From positions 1 through 6,433 of the forward strand of contig DVKW01000135.1 of NCBI GenBank assembly GCA_018715855.1: a DNA stretch of 6,433 nt, given 5' to 3'. This DNA is from Candidatus Galligastranaerophilus intestinigallinarum (lineage in GTDB: Bacteria; Cyanobacteriota; Vampirovibrionia; Gastranaerophilales; Gastranaerophilaceae). Shown in pieces: positions 1 to 4,977 of the stretch (its first letter is position 1; each line of letters starts with the position of its first letter). The position numbers and the translations under genes are program-made. The notes under the pieces are model-generated. The model had not been told where the DNA came from and ran no database searches. It saw only the letters and a list, made by a program, of their open reading frames with translations.

Positions 1-17
1 AAAATTTCTTAAGAAAA

Positions 18-353
18 TTATTCCGCTTTTTCCACGTTTACGCCGTGAGTTTGCAAAATTTGTATAAAATTGTTTGCAGCTTGCCTTTGAATATCTCTTG
101 GTACAACCCTTAATAGCTCAATTGTTAAAGAAAGAGTGGGGTCATGGTCATACCAACGGTTGCCCTTAATCATGGGCTTTACAATGGAATAAAACCTGTC
201 TATTGCATCTTTAGAAACTCTTTCTTCAACTTTTTTTAAAAAAATTTCAGCTTGGTTTTTCAATTCATCGGGGTATTCCCTTAAAAGGTCAACCACCTGC
301 AAAAGCAATGGGTCATAATCATACCATCTTTTATATTTTTTTTCTTCCGTCAT
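18..353 (-). CDS. Small protein with two tandem RWYD-x-DP repeats, function unknown
   Basis: I cannot name a function for this 111-residue protein. It has no signal peptide, membrane segment or cysteine. It is a duplicated helical unit: residues 9-35 and 66-92 align without gaps with 13 of 27 identities, each beginning RWYD-x-DP, then a helix with LLR, a conserved Pro, and QA starting a second helix. About 30 charged residues (KKVEERVSKDAIDRF...) join the two halves. The conserved Trp, Tyr, Asp and Pro suggest a defined fold or binding surface rather than chance. Translation is well supported: AAAGGG (364-359) lies five bases before the ATG and the gene starts one base after the murA stop (TAG-T-ATG), so it should be translationally coupled to murA. 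The tight coupling suggests co-expression with cell-wall enzymes, which does not by itself show a shared function. Confidence 0.88.
   Translation of the reverse strand: MTEEKKYKRWYDYDPLLLQVVDLLREYPDELKNQAEIFLKKVEERVSKDAIDRFYSIVKPMIKGNRWYDHDPTLSLTIELLRVVPRDIQRQAANNFIQILQTHGVNVEKAE
78..158 (-). repeat. Second copy of the duplicated RWYD unit (residues 66-92)
   Basis: Encodes the second half-repeat: RWYDHDP, a helix with ELLR, Pro85, then RQA. It shares 13 of 27 positions with the copy at 249-329, including all of R, W, Y, D, D and P in the opening motif. Confidence 0.8.
249..329 (-). repeat. First copy of the duplicated RWYD unit (residues 9-35)
   Basis: Encodes the first half-repeat of the 111-residue protein: RWYDYDP, a helix with DLLR, Pro28, then NQA. 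It pairs with the copy at 78-158, offset by 57 residues. Similarity is clear in protein but diverged in DNA, so the duplication is old. Confidence 0.8.
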
Positions 354-354
354 A

Positions 355-1695
355 CTAACCCTTTACATTAACAAATTCGTTTTGTTCATTAAATATATTT
401 TCATCAGGTTGATAATCGATAGGAACTCTTACAACCTTTGCGCCAAGCCCGTTTAACTTTGCGGTAAACTTTTCATAGCCTCTGTCTATATGATGTAGCG
501 CCTTTACAACAGATTCACCTTTTGCCATTAGGGCAGCAACAACCAATGCTGCGCCTGCTCTTAAGTCTGTGCACATAACTTCTGTGCCGACTAAATAATC
601 AACACCTTTAATTATTGCATGGTTATTGCTTTGCCTGATATTTGCACCCATGCGCCATAATTCATTTATGTGCATAAATCTATTTTCATATAAACTTTCA
701 GTTACAACAGAAATTCCGTTTGCAGTAGATAAAAGTGTCATGGCAAGGGCTTGAAGGTCTGTCGGAAACCCGGGGTATGGCTGAGTTATAAAGTTCATGG
801 CATCAAGCCTTCTATCTGCTGAAACTTCCATCACGTGGGGTTCAACAAGTTTAATTTTTGCACCCATCTCCAAAAGTTTGCCCGTAAAAATAGTTAAATG
901 GTTCGGAAAAACATTTTTAATATAAGCATGACCTCTTGTTGCAATAATAGCAGACATATAAGTTCCCGCTTCAATTCTATCGGGAATTGTAGCGTGTTCA
1001 ACCCCATGGAGTTCATTTTGTTTAACACCTGTTACTACAATTTGGTTTGTGCCTGCCCCTTCTATTTTTGCACCCATTGCGTTTAAAAAGTTTGCAAGGT
1101 CAACAATTTCAGGCTCTTGAGCAGCATTTTGAATAACGGTAACACCATCAGCTAAAACAGATGCCATCATAATGTTTTCCGTTGCGCCAACAGATGGAAT
1201 ATCAAAACAAATATCAGCACCTTTTAATTCTTTTGCAACTGCATAAACGTAGCCATCTTTAATATCGCACTGGCAGCCCATAGCTTGCAAGCCTTTAATA
1301 TGAAAGTTTACCCTTCTTTCACCAATCTGGCAGCCCCCGGGCATTGCAACACAAGCTTCTCTCATTCTTCCGACCAAAGGCCCCAAAACAACAAAGGAAG
1401 CTCTCATTTTTGAAACAAAAATATCAGATGCAACGCAGCTTGTAATATTTCTTGAATCTATTGTTAAAACACCGTTTTGTTTGTCGTAGTTTACAATTGC
1501 GCCAAGTTCCGATAAAACATCTGTCATAATTTCAACATCAGATAATTCGGGAACATTCTTTATAACAGAAATATCACAAGGCAAAAGCGAAGCGGCCATT
1601 AATTTTAAAACCGCATTCTTTGCGCCCGAAATTGAAACCTCGCCTTTTAAGGGCACACCGCTTTGTATTATTAATTTGTCTTGTGAATTTTGCAT
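355..1695 (-). CDS. murA: UDP-N-acetylglucosamine 1-carboxyvinyltransferase
   Basis: MurA transfers enolpyruvate from phosphoenolpyruvate to UDP-GlcNAc, the first committed step of peptidoglycan synthesis, in the cytoplasm. The 446 residues span the whole two-domain EPSP-synthase-like fold; the family is usually about 420-440. Catalytic residues are present: Lys26-Asn27 in SGAKNA, the active-site Cys122 in PGGCQIG (E. coli Cys115), Asp313 in FPTDLQA (E. coli Asp305), and Arg405 in HIDRGYE (E. coli Arg397). GATEN is at 170-174. A Cys rather than Asp at position 122 predicts fosfomycin sensitivity of the enzyme itself. The ATG at 1695 is the only workable start, since the frame upstream reaches TAA at 1717-1719 without another ATG, GTG or TTG, and the next Met would remove Lys26. 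There is no clear Shine-Dalgarno before it. Its TAG stop is one base from the next gene's ATG. Confidence 0.98.
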   Translation of the reverse strand: MQNSQDKLIIQSGVPLKGEVSISGAKNAVLKLMAASLLPCDISVIKNVPELSDVEIMTDVLSELGAIVNYDKQNGVLTIDSRNITSCVASDIFVSKMRASFVVLGPLVGRMREACVAMPGGCQIGERRVNFHIKGLQAMGCQCDIKDGYVYAVAKELKGADICFDIPSVGATENIMMASVLADGVTVIQNAAQEPEIVDLANFLNAMGAKIEGAGTNQIVVTGVKQNELHGVEHATIPDRIEAGTYMSAIIATRGHAYIKNVFPNHLTIFTGKLLEMGAKIKLVEPHVMEVSADRRLDAMNFITQPYPGFPTDLQALAMTLLSTANGISVVTESLYENRFMHINELWRMGANIRQSNNHAIIKGVDYLVGTEVMCTDLRAGAALVVAALMAKGESVVKALHHIDRGYEKFTAKLNGLGAKVVRVPIDYQPDENIFNEQNEFVNVKG

Positions 1696-1780
1696 AAAAA
1701 TACGACCATAACAAGGTTACAAGATTATTTTAATACAACAATCAAAGTTTTAAAAGAGTTTTAACAAAATTAATGAATTA
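1696..1780 (-). promoter_or_regulatory. murE-murA spacer, possible weak promoter
   Basis: This 85-base AT-rich spacer is the longest gap in the window. On the minus strand it holds a good -10-like TAAAAT (1732-1727) without a convincing -35, and TTGTAT (1738-1733) with TGTTAT (1713-1708) at a 19-base spacing. An all-A/T hairpin (TTAAAA-CTC-TTTTAA) lies near 1750-1764 but lacks the G-C stem of a terminator. A separate murA promoter is possible; co-transcription with murE is equally compatible. Confidence 0.22.
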
Positions 1781-3238
1781 TTATGAGAAAACTTTTTGAA
1801 CTTCTTCTCTGTCATCAAAGTGAATTGTTCTGTCTTTTAAAATTTGATAATCTTCATGGCCTTTTCCGGCAAGAATAATAACATCATTTTTGGATGAAAT
1901 CTTCTTTAACAGTTGAATTGCAAGGTGCCTGTCAGGTTCTACAAAAACGGTTTTCGGGTTAATTAATTTTAAACCCGATAAAATATCCGTTATAATTTGC
2001 TGAGGGTCTTCAGACCTTGGGTTATCAGATGTAACAACAATTTTATCGCTTAAAGATTGTGCAATATTTCCCATTTTTGGCCTTTTTGTTGCATCTCTGT
2101 CGCCGCCGCAGCCAAACATGCAAATTAATTCGGCATCTTTGGGGGTTAATTCTCTTGCGGCACGAAGAATATTTTCCAGGCCATCAGGTGTGTGGGCATA
2201 ATCTACAATAACCATAGGGTCAGAATGAACAATTTCAAAACGACCTGCAACAGATTTTGTAGCTTCAAGAGCATCTTTACAAGATTTTAAAGAAATATCG
2301 GACATTAAGCCGACACCAATAGCGCAAAGGGCATTGTAAACACTGAACATGCCATTTAACATTAATTTTATTTCAACTTGTTCATTATTGTAGCAGCAAT
2401 CAAAAGAAACGCCACGAGATGTAAACACAATGTTTTTTGCCATTAATTTTGAATCGTTTTTAACGCCGTAAGTTAAAACATTAACTCCTTCAGGAACTTT
2501 TTGAATAAACTTTTTAGCATATTTATCATCATTATTTATAACTGCATATGCCCCATTTTGAAGCCCGGAAAATAATTTAGCTTTGGCATTAAAATAATTT
2601 TCCATTGTTATATGAAAATCAAGGTGATCTTGAGTTAAATTTGTAAAAGCAGCGCCTTTGAATTCACAATTTCTTACTCTGAATTGTTCAAGCGCATGGG
2701 ATGAAACTTCCATAACAACATTATTTATATCTGAAGCTAAAATTTTTGATAATGTTGCCTGAAGTTCAGGTGCTTGGGGTGTTGTATGCTTTGCTTCCAA
2801 ATAATCTGAATTAGATTGAAGCTTATAGCCTAAAGTTCCGATAAGTGCACATTTTTTGTTTTCATGTTCAAAGATTTTTTGAACCAAATGAGTTACGGTT
2901 GTTTTGCCGTTTGTGCCTGTAATGCCGATTAAATTTAAAGATTTTGAAGGGTTATGATAAAAGCAGGCAGCTAAATCTGCAATTTTTTGTTGAGTTGAAT
3001 CTACTATTAATTGCGGAATTTCAATGTTTAATGGGTGTTCTGCCATAATTGCAACAGCACCTTTTTCAAAAGCCATTTGCGCAAATTTGTGCCCATCTAC
3101 ATGCTCGCCTTTTAAGCAAACAAAAATTTCATGGCTTTTAATTGTGTTTGAATTATATGATATTCCCTTAATATCTACATTTTTATAGTTTAAAATTTCT
3201 TTTGTTTCAACATTTTTAATTATATTGGCAAGTTCCAT
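1781..3238 (-). CDS. murE: UDP-N-acetylmuramoyl-L-alanyl-D-glutamate--2,6-diaminopimelate ligase
   Basis: MurE is the cytoplasmic Mur ligase that adds the third stem residue to UDP-MurNAc-L-Ala-D-Glu using ATP. With the ATG at 3238 it has 485 residues, a normal length. The N-terminal UDP-MurNAc domain includes NSN at 29-31 and LKGEHVDGHKF at 42-52. The ATP domain has P-loop GTNGKTT at 108-114, substrate motif HTTPQAPE at 151-158, DHLDFH at 204-209, and the lysine expected to be carbamylated, Lys219, in NAKAKLF. The C-terminal domain has VDYAHTPDGLE at 345-355, FGCGGDRD at 375-382, the DNPR motif at 405-408 and GKGHE at 458-462. DNPR is the established mark of meso-diaminopimelate specificity, as opposed to lysine. 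The gene has its own ribosome site and a candidate promoter. A longer reading frame starting with TTG at 3292 runs through that promoter and is rejected. murA follows after 85 bases. Confidence 0.97.
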   Translation of the reverse strand: MELANIIKNVETKEILNYKNVDIKGISYNSNTIKSHEIFVCLKGEHVDGHKFAQMAFEKGAVAIMAEHPLNIEIPQLIVDSTQQKIADLAACFYHNPSKSLNLIGITGTNGKTTVTHLVQKIFEHENKKCALIGTLGYKLQSNSDYLEAKHTTPQAPELQATLSKILASDINNVVMEVSSHALEQFRVRNCEFKGAAFTNLTQDHLDFHITMENYFNAKAKLFSGLQNGAYAVINNDDKYAKKFIQKVPEGVNVLTYGVKNDSKLMAKNIVFTSRGVSFDCCYNNEQVEIKLMLNGMFSVYNALCAIGVGLMSDISLKSCKDALEATKSVAGRFEIVHSDPMVIVDYAHTPDGLENILRAARELTPKDAELICMFGCGGDRDATKRPKMGNIAQSLSDKIVVTSDNPRSEDPQQIITDILSGLKLINPKTVFVEPDRHLAIQLLKKISSKNDVIILAGKGHEDYQILKDRTIHFDDREEVQKVFS

Positions 3239-3244
3239 AAAGCT

Positions 3245-3251
3245 ACCCCCT
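3245..3251 (-). promoter_or_regulatory. Ribosome-binding site fixing the murE start
   Basis: AGGGGGT on the minus strand ends six bases before the ATG at 3238, a standard spacing. This supports the ATG at 3238 over the TTG at 3292, which would add 18 residues with no homology to MurE and has no comparable site upstream. Confidence 0.75.
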
Positions 3252-3263
3252 GACATCATATAT

Positions 3264-3292
3264 ATTTTACGCCAAGGGAAAAATTTGCACAA
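3264..3292 (-). promoter_or_regulatory. Candidate sigma-70-type promoter for murE
   Basis: On the minus strand TTGTGC (3292-3287) and TAAAAT (3269-3264) are separated by exactly 17 bases. The -10 matches the consensus in five of six positions; the -35 keeps the TTG. Predicted initiation falls near 3257, giving a leader of about 20 bases that just contains the murE ribosome site. It would let murE, murA and the last gene be transcribed independently of the condensin genes. Confidence 0.45.
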
Positions 3293-3304
3293 GAAAATTA
3301 AAAA

Positions 3305-3496
3305 TTATGAATCCCAATCATCAAAAATGGAAGTTGAATTGTTGTTGTGATAATTTTTTCCGCCAAAAGATGAAGGTTCAAATTTTAAATTAAAAACGGC
3401 TGTATCATCCGTTTCATTTGTTTTAAAGCCATCAAAGCCAAAATCTGTTTTTGGAATATCGTTCACTCCAACCATCATAATTTTATCTATCGACAT
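3305..3496 (-). CDS. Small acidic protein of unknown function (63 aa)
   Basis: I do not recognise this protein. It has 63 residues, with no signal peptide, membrane segment or cysteine. It is acidic (11 Asp/Glu against 5 Lys) and probably largely unstructured: a short hydrophobic start (IMMVGV at 6-11), a Gly/Phe/Asp stretch (FGFDGFK at 19-25), an Asn run (NYHNNN at 48-53), and an acidic tail with one Trp (SIFDDWDS at 56-63). Translation is supported by GGAGA (3505-3501) four bases before the ATG, one of the best ribosome sites in the window, and by its collinear position between scpB and murE, 63 and 66 bases from them. The DDW tail resembles docking peptides in general form only. It could be an adaptor for a neighbour or a lineage-specific protein. 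A chance reading frame is possible but less likely given the ribosome site. Confidence 0.62.
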   Translation of the reverse strand: MSIDKIMMVGVNDIPKTDFGFDGFKTNETDDTAVFNLKFEPSSFGGKNYHNNNSTSIFDDWDS

Positions 3497-3523
3497 AAAA
3501 TCTCCAAATTTTCCGACAGATAA

Positions 3524-3554
3524 ATAAAAAAATTTTTTTTATAAAAATTGCCAA
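3524..3554 (-). promoter_or_regulatory. Possible weak promoter ahead of the 63-residue gene
   Basis: Read on the minus strand, TTGGCA (3554-3549; five of six to the sigma-70 -35 consensus) is followed after 19 bases by TTTTAT (3529-3524), a mediocre -10. The spacer is almost entirely the A/T tract and is longer than the preferred 17. It would start transcription about 20 bases before the 63-residue gene. Since AT-rich DNA yields many such matches, this is only a candidate; read-through from scpB is equally possible. Confidence 0.25.
3526..3540. repeat. A7T8 homopolymer junction in the scpB downstream spacer
   Basis: On the plus strand seven A are followed directly by eight T, and the flanking bases extend the near-palindrome (ATAAAAA on one side, TTTTTAT on the other). 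Such AnTn tracts are known to bend DNA and exclude some proteins. As a hairpin it has only A-T pairs and no G-C stem, so it is a poor intrinsic terminator. It sits between scpB and the 63-residue gene. It could be slippage-prone or a promoter-spacer element; no function is shown. Confidence 0.6.
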
Positions 3555-3559
3555 AAATA

Positions 3560-4069
3560 TTACATATCTTTAAGTTCTTTTGTTGTATCCAAAAGTTTTG
3601 CAAGAGTTTTGGCATCGCCTTTCAATTTAAAATATTCGGCAAATTTTGGCGTAGTTTTTAGGTTATATGAACGGCCGTTTTTGTCTTTGGTTCTTGAAAT
3701 AAGCCCTTTTTCAATTAATTCCTGAATATGTTCATAAGCATTTGACCTTAGTTCTTTAAGCTCCGTTTGTCTTATCGGTTCTTTCAGTGCAATAACGGTT
3801 AATGTTTTAACAACAGCAGGCTTAAGGTCTACAGGGCATAATTTTTCAACAATATCCAAATGTTCCGCTTTTACTTGCAGAATATACCCGTCCTCATCGT
3901 CAATTTCAAGTGCACCATCTCTTGAAGAGTAATCAAACATTAAATCTAAAAGAGCAGATTCAACATCTTCAACGGGGACTTTTAAAATTTCAGATATTTC
4001 AATTGGCTGCATGGCTTTTGCAGTAACAAAAAGAACGGCTTCCACTTTAGATTTCAGGTTTTCTGTCAT
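3560..4069 (-). CDS. scpB: Segregation and condensation protein B
   Basis: ScpB is a small dimeric winged-helix protein that binds the middle of ScpA and regulates the SMC ATPase. At 169 residues it is slightly short but complete. The first winged helix spans about 5-75 (KVEAVLFVTAKAMQPIEISEIL). The second spans about 82-150 and carries the family's best-conserved block, LKPAVVKTLTVIALKEPI (82-99), followed by TELKELRSNAYEHIQELIEKGLI and TTPKFAEYF (139-147). The NAYEH wording in place of the common RGVNSD matches cyanobacterial-type ScpB as I recall it. The short C-terminal tail is lysine-rich. The start overlaps the scpA stop by four bases, with GAGG about ten bases upstream of the ATG, so translation is probably coupled. 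The 63-base spacer after it holds the A/T tract. Confidence 0.93.
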   Translation of the reverse strand: MTENLKSKVEAVLFVTAKAMQPIEISEILKVPVEDVESALLDLMFDYSSRDGALEIDDEDGYILQVKAEHLDIVEKLCPVDLKPAVVKTLTVIALKEPIRQTELKELRSNAYEHIQELIEKGLISRTKDKNGRSYNLKTTPKFAEYFKLKGDAKTLAKLLDTTKELKDM

Positions 4070-4974
4070 TGGGCACCAACCTCAATTTGAACATTTTCAT
4101 CATTTTTATTTGGAAGCTTAACAAAAAGGTCGCCGTAAAATTCTTTTTGTTCAATGTCATATTTACCCCTTGAACAAAGATATAAAATGGCAATATAGGC
4201 TGCAGGCTTTGAAAAACCGATAACTTTCAGGTTGGAAAGTTCTATTTTTTCTTCCCTTTCCAAAATTTTTGTCAGGTTTTGATCCATTTTATCAACCAAT
4301 TCTTCAATGTATTCATCCTGAACCATATCTAAAATATCGGTTGTGGTTAATTTTGAATAATTTTTAGAACGGTTATGGTGGCTTTCGATTTGGTTTTTAA
4401 TCGTTTTCTTTTTTTCAAGTTGTTCGTAAAATTCCAAATGGCGTATTAAATCGTTCAAAGTAATAGCACGGGAACGGGTTAATTTAACGCTTGTTCTTCT
4501 TTGAAGAACTTCATCAAAAGAAATAACGTTATTAGAGGGCAATTTTAGCTGTTCTGCTTCGTAATCACCATCCATAAGGTCATCAATATAATCATCATTA
4601 ATTTCAGGTTCAGGTTCAAAATCTGCTAAGCTGATTCCGTTTAAAACTTTAGATTTTAAATTAAGCAAAATTGAGGCAAACAAAAACGCACGGCCGACAA
4701 ATTTTAAATTATTTTGTGCGTTGAGTTCAGCCAATTTTTTCATATATTCATCATAAACCTTTACAATGTCTATATTCCAAGGGTCAATTTTTCCCGTTTT
4801 TGCCATATCAACAATAATTTCAATAGCATCAACAGGGCTTTTTGCGGCATTTGAAAAAGATGTTATCATTTCATATTCAAAATTGCCGTCAATTGTTTTA
4901 TAGCCGCCATTTTCGGCTAAAAATTGCTTAACTGCGTTTTTATTTTCATTGTAAAAATTAACCGCATTATTCAT
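4066..4974 (-). CDS. scpA: Segregation and condensation protein A (kleisin)
   Basis: ScpA is the kleisin subunit that bridges the two SMC heads and recruits ScpB. The 302 residues show the family layout. A helical N-terminal SMC-neck-binding region spans about 45-112 (SPVDAIEIIVDMA, then GKIDPWNIDIV, then GRAFLFASILLNLKSK). An acidic linker rich in Asp and Glu spans about 118-142, a basic helical middle about 155-240, and a C-terminal winged helix about 245-287 (FSKPAAYIAILYL ... KEFYGDLFV) that would bind the other SMC head. The wording resembles cyanobacterial ScpA more than the FEGPLDLLL form. About 44 residues precede the core, longer than usual. Met36 is an alternative start but has no visible ribosome site, and the first ATG, three bases after the smc stop, fits coupled translation. 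Its stop overlaps the scpB start (ATGA). Confidence 0.93.
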   Translation of the reverse strand: MNNAVNFYNENKNAVKQFLAENGGYKTIDGNFEYEMITSFSNAAKSPVDAIEIIVDMAKTGKIDPWNIDIVKVYDEYMKKLAELNAQNNLKFVGRAFLFASILLNLKSKVLNGISLADFEPEPEINDDYIDDLMDGDYEAEQLKLPSNNVISFDEVLQRRTSVKLTRSRAITLNDLIRHLEFYEQLEKKKTIKNQIESHHNRSKNYSKLTTTDILDMVQDEYIEELVDKMDQNLTKILEREEKIELSNLKVIGFSKPAAYIAILYLCSRGKYDIEQKEFYGDLFVKLPNKNDENVQIEVGAQ

Positions 4975-4977
4975 ATA

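Noticed and set aside
4..17. Palindrome TTTCTTAAGAAA after the last gene, followed by T residues on the minus strand
   Set aside because: It has no loop and almost no G-C pairs, and the window ends at once, so a terminator cannot be supported.
898..1086. 62-residue plus-strand reading frame inside murA
   Set aside because: It lies wholly antisense within a clearly coding murA, has no ribosome site or recognisable domain, and its Cys/Asn/Phe-rich composition is what antisense of this gene gives.
355..1695. Possibility that murA encodes a fosfomycin-resistant form
   Set aside because: The active-site residue is Cys (PGGCQIG), not the Asp found in intrinsically resistant enzymes.
1671..1709. 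A 12-codon upstream reading frame overlapping the murA start in another frame
   Set aside because: Its ATG has no ribosome-binding site and short frames like this are expected by chance, so a leader-peptide control is not supported.
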